The notes under the pieces: generated by a model
The model's input: only the letters and a program-made list of their open reading frames with translations
What the model was told of the DNA's origin: nothing
The model's database searches: none
Position numbers and translations under genes: made by a program
Part shown: in pieces, positions 1 to 10,628 of the stretch
Position numbering within the stretch: the first letter of the stretch is position 1
Layout: each line of letters starts with the position of its first letter
Assembly (NCBI GenBank): GCA_916700875.1
Contig: CAKAKS010000062.1
Location: forward strand, 17,326,460 to 17,390,459
Reading direction: 5' to 3'
DNA length: 64,000 nucleotides
Origin: Sebastes aleutianus
Lineage: Eukaryota; Chordata; Actinopteri; Perciformes; Sebastidae

Positions 1-52
1 AACATCATACAGGAGAAAATAAATTACAATGTGGAACGGGAAACTTTGCTAC

Positions 53-3000
53 CTGTAGTGAAACCAATTAAAGCTTTTTCTCCACCATCAAACCCAGTGA
101 TCCACCAGGCATTGATGGGTCCGAGTTTCTTGGCAGGAACACCACCTGAAAAAAAACAACAAAAAAACAAAACACCACGCACATAAACATATGCTTGGTT
201 GTAATGGGTAAGAGAACAAAAAACATGTAGTTTCCATTTTTGAAATGTGGGATTTCATACCATCCAAGCAGGGGTTGTCATCATAGATGGGTTTGACAAC
301 ACAGCTGAAGTAGAGCTCCACATTCCTCTCAATCAGTCCAGAGTCAAATGGACAAAGGTGGCCACGCTTGTCATACACGCTGCAAGACACAAGAGGTGCT
401 AACTGACTCAGGTGCAGCAACACAACAAGCTTGTAGCACTATGAAATAAGTAGAGACAACTAGGCAAAAAAGCCAAGTGTCGCCTAAAACACTGAAGACT
501 GATAGAGAATCACTTACCTGAAGTTAGTAATCTTGTGCTGTGGCAGATCATCGTAGCTCTCAAATCCATCCTCATTGGAGTCAAACAGGGAGAGACGCTC
601 ATCTGTCAACATTTCTGGTTCATCAAGCTGAAGATGGAGAGCAGAATCAGTTCAGGTTTAAGTAACGACACTTAAAAACAAAACTACAATTTTTGAAAAC
701 AATATGCAATAACAAGACTGAAAACTAATAAAGGGTTTCATGTGACAAACTGCATACAAAATGTAGAACATTCAAAATATATTGAGGTTTTATAAATAAC
801 AGATAAAGCCACTACTTGAATGACAAACTAATTCTCACCGCATTATCAGGATCCCCTTGAAAGAACTTGAGATCAGAGTCATCCAAGTATTGTCTGCAGT
901 CTGTACATTTGGGAGGTGGCGTCTGGAAAAAAAAAAATGTATAAAGATTACACAGGTTCTGTTAGTACTAAGCATTTATATGGAACAAAACTCTTAACAC
1001 AGGGAGTCTACAGGTGTCAGAGAGTTCAATTAAATGCAATTTCTCTCTACAGGTAAATATGAAAAGTATTAAGTGAGCAGGGTTAATGTAGAATAAGCAA
1101 CAGGTAAGTACAGAGTATAAAGTTTAGTAGTGTATTATGTGTTAACTGTGAAGCAGGAAAATGTTGAAATTAAGACCTCAATAATTAAAATGAATACCAT
1201 TTAATAACTTTCGAGGACTACAATTTTTATAAAATGGAATTTAAGACATTGTAAAGCCTCTAAACAACCATACAGGTGTTGTCAGTTAATCTGGCTGATT
1301 AGACCTCTCAGGACTGCATGGGTAAGTATAGACTAAATACTACAGACTAACCTGAGCAGAGGTCTAATCAGCCAGAATAACTGAAAACACCTGTGTGTGT
1401 GTGTGTGTGTGTGTACAGAGGCTTTACAGCTAAAACACTGAGCTGAATAACAATTCATTACCTTTGCTGTAGAAACTGGCTTCGTAGTTTCACTCTTCTC
1501 ACTCGTTTTTTCTGTTGCAGCACTATGTAGGGAAAAGTATTAGTACGTTCACTTGTGTGAATTCATGTTCATTTCATGTACAGAGTGTAAGAGACTTACT
1601 TTTCATCAGATTCCACTTTAAAACGCTTCTCCTCCCGAGACTACAACAGATTTTGAAAGTATGAGCAGTGTTACATAGCAGACATTTAGAATCTCAACTC
1701 TTAATGTTTACACATCACTAGTACATCAAAATACTTCACCTCCTCGACTTGATCTTCCTCTTTCTCTTTCTTCACTTCATTTTCTCCATTAGTAGCTTCT
1801 ACATTCAAGTCTTCAGACTTGCGCTTTTGACTGCAAGACAGATTTACTTTTAAAAAATACATTTATTTTTTTTCACTTGCTGAAAAATGAGTATCAAAGT
1901 ATGAGGCACAAGATAAAACTCTTATACGCACACTTTAGAGAACATTGACATGATGGTTGGCTGTTTTCCAGCATTTCTTGTAACCCTGGAACTGGCTGGA
2001 GACTCTTCAAAGAAAAAGAAGATTAAGTTTATCCTATACCATGTTTAAATGACTTAATTTGTGGGTCATTTCCATCTTGAAAAGCAGTTGTTACAAGACA
2101 AATATTAAGAAGAATTCTCAAACGTACTTTTAGTGTCAGAGTTTGCTTTGCTCTTGCGTCCACCTTTCCCTTTGGAGGCAGTTGGTGACTTGAGAGCCTC
2201 CTCTTCCTCCTGTACGTCCATGGTTACATTTTCGCTGTTCTCTTCTTTGTGGGAGCCATTTGTGAGGCCGTTCGTCTTTCCATTTTGCTCCACTCCGTCA
2301 ACATGGGAGCCATTTTCAAGATGAAGCTCTTTTCCCAGCAAGGCTTTTACTTTAGAGATGTAGACCTCCTGAGGAAAGGACATGGCATACATCACACGTC
2401 TCAGAAGAAACAATGAGCAGCAAAATACCAGGATTAGTTAGGATTCGGATAGCTTTTAAGAGTCACCAACCATTGAGATCTCTGAAGTTTTCATCTTTTC
2501 TTCAAAGCTTGTCAGCTGGTCCTGAGCATCAACATGCAGGAATTCCTGCACCAACTTGAGCTTCTCCTTCACAAGATCCTGGATGGGCATTTTAAGAGAA
2601 AAAGATCTTGTTAGAGAAGTGAAACGTAATTCACAAAAAACATATTTTAAAAAAGGTGTGGAAGCTGTTTTTGACATTGCTTGATAAGACCCAACTGTAT
2701 AGCTCATGAGATTTGCTGCTATGTTGTATCTTTATTCTGTGCAAACTCTGCATTATTCTGTATGCTGACAGTCCCCCACCCATATGCTTTATTATTTTCT
2801 TTTGTTTTAGTGGTTTCTTTTCTCTCTCACTCTTTACCCTGAAGGGGCAGCGTCCTGTTTTGCCAATATTGCTGTCGTCTGGCAGCTTTGAACTTGTTTT
2901 TGCCACGTATCCTCTGTCTTTTTTTCTGTTATTTTGTATAAGGGTACTGGGTGTGTTCATGTCTTGACTGTGTGTTTATTGTATAAGAAAAAAGAAAAAA

Positions 3001-5698
3001 GAAAAAAAAGTCTATAACACTAAACGTTTTAAAAGACAGTTTACCATAGGCAGTTGAATCAAAAAACTAAAGTCTAGTAGATTCATTATACATACAATAT
3101 ATGGCTTGATTTGAGGGTTGAATTGACGGATATTAGGGAAGTCCCAAATACCATTTTTGGGCTTCAAAGCTTCGGTGAGAAATATTCAAAGGTATTCTAA
3201 GCTTCGCAGAGCAGCGCAGCATCTTCCACTGTCTGTCTCCATCTCCCTTGTTTCAGTGCTGCTGCCGTACTACTGTACACTCGCGCACCTCTACAAACTA
3301 TAAACAGCAATATATGTCTGAAAATAACTACTACTAATTAATGTTGAATATGAATAATGGTGTGGGACTATTCTTTATTTCATAGGCTATTTGGGGATTT
3401 ATACATTACCATTACATTCTTGTATATAAAAAATAAACAAAACAAAGCATTCGAGTAGTGATTTGGAAGTAGTATGGTCAAATACTATGGCAATGGTCGA
3501 AGCATTCGATTCTATTGCCCTACAATGCATTGCATAACAGAACCAGGGGCTATTTGCAGCTGGAAAATAGTAACAGAGGTTACCTGATACAAGTTCACTT
3601 AATACATTCTTGTCAATATGCATTTTGAATCAATATTTCTGTTATATCAATTTTAAATCAGAGATATCTCATCTCAAATTCAGAGTGTTATTGATGTCTG
3701 TCACCATATGATATACATAAAAACTCCTCAACTTCAGGATGACAACATCAACACTTGAACTAAAGATATCTTTATGACACTTTGGATTTAATATCTCAAA
3801 CACCATCACTCCCCCTAAATTAATTTTATAACATGCAGGACATCTATGGAGGAGCCCTTGGAGTTATATCTAGATGGCATCATCTGTACAGTTCAACTCT
3901 TTGCCTTTAAGCCTATGGAGACTCACTCAAATTAATACATAATTGAACTACACAATATTGCAGATTTTAGATAAGTGGAATCCTATTAAGGGTGGAGCTT
4001 CCCTTTAAGGCAACAAAATACTGTAGACCTACAATCATGCTCAATGGTCTTTGGAGCCCCAAACTGAGCAGTCATTAGCAAGAACAATTAGTGAGCAGCT
4101 GCGTTCAAGAGCAACACATAGACAGAACCCGAACCAGAATATTAAATTTAAGACAGATTAGACAAACTCCCCCCCCCTTTTCATATTCAAATAAGCATAG
4201 CAGGTAAACATCGACGCAAGTACTACACATTTAGTCTAGTACAGAAGACAGTTTTAGGTAGAAACAGTTTCCTCTATGTTAGATAGCCAGGTGCTGCTGT
4301 TATAAATCTGGCCATTACTTTCTTCCACATAGCAAGCAAGCATTTCTCTCTACAGGTAAATATGACAAGTATTAAGTGAACAGGGTTAATGTTAGAATAA
4401 GCAACAGGTAAGTATAGAGTATAAAGTTTAGTAGTGTGTTATGTGTTAATGGTGATGCAGGAACATGTTGAAATTAAGACCTCAATAATTAAAATTAATA
4501 ACATTTAATAACTTTCGAGGGCTACAATATTTATAAAATGGAATTTAAGACATTGTAAAACCGCTAAACACCCATACAGGTGTTGTCAGTTAATCTGGCT
4601 GATTAAGATAAGAAGATACGATGAAATAAGATGAACCTTTATTAATCCCCGGAGGGAAATTCAGGTGTCAAAGCAGCAACATCAGCAAACATCGTGAAAC
4701 ACAGGAGAGGTAACGGTATACAAAAATGATAAAAACAATAATAGATATAAAAGATACAGAGTGAATGGGTGAACATAGTGTGTGCAGTCTGTCAATAAAT
4801 AAATGTAGTATGTGCAATAAATAAAATATGTACATATAGTACACTCTTAATTACTTAGCTATAGTTTCTCCTCTGTGTTATTTATTAGTATGATTTTGTG
4901 TGCCCCCTTTGTAAAGCGTCCTTGGGTTTCTGAAAGGGGCTATATAAGTCCAATTTATTATTATTAATACATATGTGCAGTCTATAAAGTGGTATATTAA
5001 ACCTCCTCTCAGGACTGTGTGAGTGAGTATAGACTAAAATACTACAGACTAACCTGAGCAGAGGTCTAATCAGACAGAATAACTGAAAACACCTGTATGG
5101 GTGAGTATAGACTAAATACAAACCCACCTCGTCTGAACCTTCATCCTCATCCAGCACTTGCAGCCTGTGAATGACAAAAACAACGCTATGTTAAGTTCAT
5201 CTAGTTACACATTTTCTGACATGGTTGTAGCAATAATAATAATAAACACAGCCAGCTAGCACAAACATACTAGGTAGCAAAACTTCCTGAGTGGCGCCAA
5301 ATCTCACACGCTGCTCCATCCATTGACAGGCTAGAGATGCTACCAGGCAGCTAACGTTGACTCTGTATGTATGCGGGCTCATCAGTCCTGACTGTCAAGT
5401 GACAACAAGCTAACACTAGCTGCAGCTGCTAAATGAAAGCACAAAGGTTAACAGCTCCTCTCACGACACACAGACAGACTGGGTACAACCAGAGCAGCTA
5501 AGCCAGTTACACGGGGTTCATTGTTGTTGCTTTCAGAGCAACACAACAATTAGCACGTGTGCTAGCTGCATCGTATGCTAGCTAGTAGCATGTATGCTAG
5601 CTCCATCATCAGGACGTTATTAGCATCCAGGGTTACAAAACGTCAACGTACCTTTTCCTGACATCCTCTGGCAGCGACAGGGAAGTCCTGGATGGCAT
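53..5698 (-). CDS. dnmt1: DNA (cytosine-5)-methyltransferase 1, N-terminal 12 coding exons (partial; continues beyond the left edge)
   Basis: Maintenance DNA methyltransferase that copies CpG methylation onto newly replicated DNA in the nucleus. Coding exons read on the minus strand, in transcript order: 5652-5698, 5128-5164, 2471-2578, 2128-2368, 1932-2004, 1740-1830, 1600-1640, 1462-1522, 839-922, 518-627, 261-379 and 53-145. Each has AG/GT borders, and the phases join into one frame of 368 codons plus 1 nt. The start MPSRTSLSLPEDVRKR has a good context (ACC before ATG) and matches the vertebrate DNMT1 start. Residues about 1-80 are the DMAP1-binding region. A PIP box (QPTIMSMF) for PCNA lies at 159-166. 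Basic and acidic linker residues 167-233 include a KRK cluster. The RFTS domain starts with CTDC at 239-242 and continues through SVYDKRGHLC (298-307) and GPINAWWITGFDGGEK. The rest of RFTS, the CXXC, both BAH and the catalytic domains lie outside the window. Oddity: human Cys414, a zinc ligand, is Asp301 here. Exon borders are my inference from sequence and family knowledge. Confidence 0.96.
1036..1394. repeat. Intronic repeat copy A, ending in a small inverted-repeat element
   Basis: A segment of roughly 360 bp between dnmt1 exons 8 and 9. It is repeated, diverged by only some percent, at about 4339-4605 plus 5000-5095 in intron 2. Its last part, 1273-1394, has roughly 37-bp terminal inverted repeats: ACAGGTGTTGTCAGTTAATC at the left and, at the right, the complement of ACAGGTGTTTTCAGTTATTC, both running on into CTGGCTGATTAGACCTCT. 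This is the layout of a short MITE of about 122 bp. A (TG)n tract at 1392-1414 follows directly. Confidence 0.7.
3165..3515. repeat. Possible degraded inverted-repeat element in dnmt1 intron 2
   Basis: The stretch starts around GGGCTTCAAAGCTTCGGTG and ends around GTCGAAGCATTCGATTC. Both ends carry GAAGC/GCTTC-rich half-palindromes, as in some hAT-like fish MITEs. No second copy occurs in this window to define its borders. The remaining intron sequence to about 4335 is AT-rich without genes. Confidence 0.25.
4339..5115. repeat. Intronic repeat copy B, split by a later insertion, abutting the exon 2 splice donor
   Basis: Same family as the element at 1036-1394, lying in dnmt1 intron 2. The left part is 4339-4605 and the right part about 5000-5115. 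Between them (about 4606-4997) sits a different element. The copy A sequence is contiguous at this point (GCTGATTAGACCTCTCAGG), so copy A serves as the unoccupied site. ATTA occurs on both sides of the insert and may be the target duplication. The right end finishes about 12 bp from the exon 2 splice donor at 5127. Confidence 0.65.
4606..4997. mobile_element. Insertion inside repeat copy B, with a non-LTR-type 3' tail fragment
   Basis: The insert begins AAGATAAGAAGATACGATG and includes the phrase CTTTATTAATCCCCGGAGGG. At about 4900-4970 it includes a segment reading GTAAAGCGTCCTTGGG, then GGGCTATATAAGTCC and a TTATTATTATTAA end. That last part resembles the 3' tails of fish non-LTR retrotransposons. 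The class of the rest is not identified. A 4-bp ATTA flanks it. Confidence 0.5.
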
Positions 5699-5910
5699 GG
5701 TAAAAACAGCTAGCTCAACGTGTTTAGATAAAAAGCGATTAAAACTGCGTTAAAATCCGTTAAAATGCGAATAACCGTCGGCCGTTGGTCACCACAGTAA
5801 CAACAGTCTGTCGCGTGCTGCTGCTCGCCTGCAATGGATGCTATAATAAGCAATTCGGGCGCGCGGGCCGTCTTTTTCGCGCGGAAACCCGGGTGTTGTG
5901 GACTGTACCA
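5699..5910 (-). promoter_or_regulatory. dnmt1: dnmt1 5' UTR and probable promoter with an E2F-like site
   Basis: The sequence directly upstream of the dnmt1 ATG is CpG-richer than the AT-rich DNA on either side. At 5873-5887 it carries a near-palindromic TTTTTCGCGCGGAAA, which contains TTTCGCGC, the classic E2F consensus form. Mammalian DNMT1 is known to be controlled by E2F/Rb at the G1/S transition, so a conserved role is plausible. No obvious TATA box is seen in dnmt1 orientation. The transcription start itself cannot be fixed from sequence, so the 5' UTR/promoter boundary is inferred. Confidence 0.55.
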
Positions 5911-6159
5911 CTGCAGTCATGTATGGGTGACAACACTTTCAATATGGGGGCGTAATATGTCACTGCCTAATGCATCGTCTGAACGCGAATTACATTTTCG
6001 TTTAAATTATACCATATAAAACATTATGATGTTTACGTGGTTGTCTTTTATAAAGAAATTTAATTTTCTTGACATTAACAACTATAGGACTTACCCCCTA
6101 TTGTTTGCCAGATGCTGTGGACAGCTGACCAGCAGGAAGCAATCTGAATGTTTACTAAT

Positions 6160-7290
6160 AAGCTCTATTAGCATCTCAGTTCTTTAAGACTAATGAAAGG
6201 ACAACATGCAAAGAGTTTATGAAGAACTGAACATATATGATGATGACGAATAGAGCTACTATGGAAGAGTGCAGTCTTATTGTTATTTATTTATTTATGC
6301 TTTTTTTTTTGTTCCTTGAATTATATTCTACCCCCTATTTTATTTTTGTTATTATATTATTTTTGTTATAATTTAAGTAATCTTTCCTCTCCTATATATG
6401 ATGATGACCCCCAGAGCTACTATGGAAGAGTGCAGTCTTATTATTTATTTATTTATGCATTTCTTTTTTGTTCCTTGAATTATTTTCTACCCCCTCTTTT
6501 ATTTTTGTTATTATATCTTTTTTTGTTAATATAATTTAAGTTATCTTTCATATCCAATTGTGCCTTGTATGTTAGACGTATTGAGTTTAGATTACAATGC
6601 CTTAATGTTTGTAAATTAATTTTCTTCAATAAAAAAAAAAGAAGCTATATTAGCAATAAATGTCTGCATTTGATGTGATTATGTATCTGTACTTTCGATT
6701 GAACGTGTTCAATAGATGACATTGTGCTTGCAGTGAATAATAGAGTGGTTGTATTAGTGCAGGTAACACGCTTTAGATGACTCACTTTCCTGCTAATTCA
6801 TATTTTATATTATTTATTATTATTTTATATATATATATATATTTTTTTTTCTGTACTTTATTAGCATCTCAGTGCTTTAAGACTAATGAATGGACAACAT
6901 GCAAAGTCTCTCCTCAGAGCTTATGAAGAACTGAAGATATATGATGATGACCCCTAGAGCTACTATGGAAGAGTGCAGTCTTATCATTATTTGTTTATTT
7001 ATTTATTTTTGCATTTATTTTTTTGTTCCTTGAATTATTTTCTACCCTTTTATTTTTTTATGATATTATTTTTTTTTGAATTTAAGTTATCTTTACTATC
7101 CAATTGTGCCTTGTATGTTAGAAGTATTACGTTTACATTACAATGCCTTAATGTTTGTAAATGAATTTTCTTCAATAAAAAAAAATAAAAAAGCTATATT
7201 AGCAATAAATGTCTGCATTTGATGTGATTATGTATCCGTACTTTTGAATGAACGTGTTCAATAGATGACATTGTGCTTGCAGTGAATAAT
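6160..7290. repeat. Local triplication of an AT-rich unit
   Basis: Three tandem-like copies share the core GAGCTACTATGGAAGAGTGC, followed by a T-rich tract and TTGTTCCTTGAATTAT. They start near 6238, 6399 and 6942. The second and third also share a downstream block (GCCTTGTATGTTAGA, TTCTTCAATAAAAAAAA, AGCAATAAATGTCTGC). The upstream block TTAGCATCTCAG...AGACTAATGAA occurs near 6169 and 6863. No open frame beyond low-complexity Phe/Leu/Tyr runs is present. It looks like segmental duplication of non-coding DNA between dnmt1 and s1pr2. Confidence 0.75.
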
Positions 7291-7311
7291 AGAGTAGTTG
7301 CGTGACAGGTA

Positions 7312-7407
7312 ACAAGCTTTAGAATCTAAAGCTTGTTAAACAAACATTAGCAGGAAAGTGAGTCATCTAAAGTTTAGATGACTCACTTTCCTGCTAATGT
7401 TTGTTTA
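7312..7407. repeat. Two adjacent near-perfect palindromes
   Basis: Palindrome 1 is 7312-7336: arms ACAAGCTTTAGA / TCTAAAGCTTGT around a single A. Palindrome 2 is 7337-7407: two exact 35-bp arms (7337-7371 and 7373-7407) around a single G. The right arm reads TTTAGATGACTCACTTTCCT and onward. The same words occur once, unfolded, at 6765-6802 (AGGTAACACGCTTTAGATGACTCACTTTCC). Confidence 0.9.
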
Positions 7408-7970
7408 TGGCTCAGATCCAGGCTTGGGCTCTCTTTGTCTCTCTCTTTTATATGTAGATAACCTTACAGATATAAATTTGAGCGACTTCTATGATTTTAT
7501 TAGGTAGACTTGTAGTTAAAAAATATTTGGAGAAAACATCCTTCAAATATGACTATACGCCCATTATACCACAAGGTGGCACTATGTCATTATATTATAG
7601 AAATAGGAGGCTTTTTCAGGTTGTCAAATCATGGTTGTGAATCCTCTCCCTCTCTTATTGTACATGCAAATTGAACCTGGTTACATTTAACACCTCACAT
7701 AAATCCAATCTATATGCGTATATTAATTGAGCAGTGATCCATTTCAGGTTCCAGACAGTTTAGGCAGTTATGTGTGTGTGTGCACTACATTTACATAATC
7801 TACTGGAGATGATAAATGTGTGTTTTTCTTGTCCATGATTAGTTTTTAAAGTATTACAAACTGTTCTGTTTTGCAAGGACAAACCCACATCTGTCTTGTG
7901 TGTGCTGACTATTAATGTTTTTGTGTATACAACTTCACCTACAGGTTTTTGAGTCTGATGTCATATCCTG
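7408..7970. other. Intergenic, no gene seen
   Basis: AT-rich sequence with a short CTCTCTTT run. No open frame of note and no second copy in the window. A pyrimidine-containing stretch near its right end precedes the exon-like segment at 7974. Confidence 0.5.
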
Positions 7971-7973
7971 CAG

Positions 7974-8096
7974 GGCACTGGAAAGACTTGGCAGACTTCC
8001 CAGCAGCGCAGCCTCCTGGGGCTGATTCAGCCAGTGTTCCCACCCAGGAATCCTGGACGTCTGACAGGAAACAAGCCCAACTCTCCCAAGGCCACT
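7974..8096 (+). other. Exon-like segment of unknown gene (41 open codons between splice signals)
   Basis: On the plus strand an acceptor-like TCCTGCAG precedes 7974 and a donor GTAAGT follows 8096. The 123 bp between them are open in one frame without a stop. The peptide starts GTGKTWQTSQQRSLLGLIQ and ends GNKPNSPKAT. The segment is clearly more GC-rich than its surroundings. I do not recognise the protein. A second frame is also open over this stretch, which weakens the coding case. No partner exon was found on the same strand. It could be an exon of an unrecognised gene, a UTR exon, or chance. Confidence 0.22.
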
Positions 8097-9035
8097 GTAA
8101 GTCAGCCTCTCCCCTCGCCCGAAGCCTCCCCCCCTTACCCCGAAAACCTCTCCTGGGGCCTTTTTTATGCTTCTCTCAGACAAACTATCTTACAAATAGA
8201 CATTCTTCTTCACCACACCCCAATTTCACCCTCCATGCCCTCTGCCCAGCTTCCCATCGCAGTCCTGTCTTGCCTTAGCCTTTAAGCAATTGAACATTTT
8301 ATTAGACAAGAGAGCCATGATTAATTGCCAAGTAGCATTTGCATGTACAATTTCAGGCTTTCATGTTGAAGCTAGTGCTTTTCTGACCTTGTCAGAGCAT
8401 GTTTGGATTAAATGCTGCATTTTGAATACTTCTCAGATGTAGGGACAATAGGGAGGCGTCTCAGGACCTGCAGATAAGCAGCCGCAGTTAAATAGTTCAA
8501 GGCTCAGGATTAAACTCAAACACACAAAATGGATTCTTTCAGTATTTCATTTATTTTATAAAAAAGGGAATGCAATTAACAAAAAGTTTATGTACCTACA
8601 TTAGTGTTTCAGATTGTACCGATTTAACACAGGCAGCGTGCTACTGGACACAAAAGGCTATTGCACACGAGACATTTCATACAACACAAATCATACATAC
8701 TGTACAAAAAATACATACATACTTACATACAAACATACATAGTTATTCATGTATTTATTATAAAACATCACAGAGTCAAGCAACACAATGAAGTGACAGG
8801 TACACAGTTTAAAACACCTCTCCGTCTGAAAAAACTGGGGGAAAGCGAACATCACTGAAGCTGCCAAAGTGCTTTTCACCATTTCTACTTGGTCATCTAA
8901 ATGTAAAAGTCAATATAAAAAAAACACTGAGGGAGAGAAGAGTTGTAAATGTGTGTCTAAATGAAGAAGGTTAGTGTAACCCTGAACAACAGGAACCGGA
9001 CAATGAGAAACAGGACTTCCTGTGGCTGAAGGAAG
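8097..9035. other. No coding sequence seen; possible 3' UTR of a minus-strand transcript
   Basis: Contains a C-rich block at 8098-8170 and short ATAC repeats at 8694-8740. Candidate minus-strand polyadenylation signals AATAAA (TTTATT on the given strand) occur at 8550-8555 and 8754-8759. No credible open frame. Confidence 0.35.
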
Positions 9036-9148
9036 TTACATGTCGTAGGATGTCAGAGATTGAGGATGAAGGTGACCTCCAAGGAGGGCAGATCCCCCCT
9101 GTGGATTTGAAACCGGATCTTCTCCTATTTTGTAGGGAGGTGAGGGGT
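9036..9148 (-). other. Possible terminal coding exon on the minus strand, unassigned
   Basis: An acceptor-like CTCATCTTTCCAAAG precedes 9148. The frame runs about 37 codons, starting PSPPYKIGEDPVSN and ending HPQSLTSYDM, to a TAA at 9036-9038. AATAAA lies further downstream at 8550-8555. An exon-like 42-bp segment with AG/GTGAGT borders lies upstream at 9528-9569, but its only open frame has the wrong phase to join this one. It would fit an acceptor a little further in, which would use a different reading frame. The plus strand is also open here. I do not recognise the peptide, and it may simply be s1pr2 3' UTR. Confidence 0.18.
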
Positions 9149-10383
9149 CTTTGGAAAGATGAGACGTGTTTACATCTTACAGCTGCTCAAGGCATATGGC
9201 TAGCAAATTAAACCAGGATGTTCACAGCACATTATTTGTTCATGGTGCTATTTAAGACTTCACAGTGAGAGTGACCGACCCTGTTCATCCCACTCTCTGC
9301 TCGTCAATGACTTGGTTATTAAAAAATGATGATCAATAATACTGTCAACAACGGAGCGCCTGCCCCAAACACTTCATACATACATTCAGCCTAATTCCCC
9401 AAGAGGAAGGCACAAACAGAGACAGCACATTGCTGCTACGCTGCTACAACACTGTCAGGACATCGGCCCCATTAGTCAAAGCTGCTGGACAGCTGTCATT
9501 GAATAAAACGCATCAGTGCCAACTCACTTCAGGAAATGTGCGTTCTGATTAGGCCTTCCTCCACGGAAACTGTTAAGATACAAAAGACAACAGTAAAAGC
9601 AAGAGGGACAGATTATGAGGATGAATGAGGGAAGGGGTGTTAGTGATGGAAGCTGGAGCTGGAATATATCATACATACATTAGCACTTACAAATAAGTTA
9701 GATTTTCATGCATTAAATGTAAGCAGATTATGTAGGTTTGTTGTAGTTAATCAAATGGTTTAAGCAAGGTTATATAGGGAATATATAGCCCTGGTTTTTT
9801 TTGAGGGAGTACTCGTGGTAATTTGGCTTCAGTGGAGTGCAGTGCTGTCTCCAGCTCTGTAAAGAACGAGTGTACGCATATATCAGTAAAGGAGAGTAAT
9901 GTGGTTTGACCTTACTAAAGACAACAATCTCTGAAGTAATCTACATCTTGCACACTTTGCATTGATGCAGTTCCTGAAAGGACCTTAACAACTCACCATA
10001 ACTATGCATGTTATGTTTCTATTTTTGGCTTTTAATTAATAGGGGTTTACATGTTTAGAAAGAAAAACAAGATGACAGGCATATACATGAAAATGGTTTG
10101 CAACTCCATATTAATTAATGAGAGTACCCATGAAAAAGCTGTTTTCACATTTCTGAAAGTTCTCACCAACTGAATTGGTTCCCTCTTGAAAGTTGTGTTT
10201 TTACACCTGCTGCAGTCGATTGATTGTGAATTCACACAATTTTGATTGTAATAAGAACAAGTCTGCATTGTACTGTCGCCTTGCCAGGCCTCTCAGTCCA
10301 GGGTGTGCTCGCTTCTTTTTTTTTCATCTCTCCATCACATCACGGCCTCTCTTCTTGATCACACACACATGCTTTCTCTCTCA

Positions 10384-10612
<229 letters not shown>

Positions 10613-10628
10613 ATGAGTTTGCACCGTA

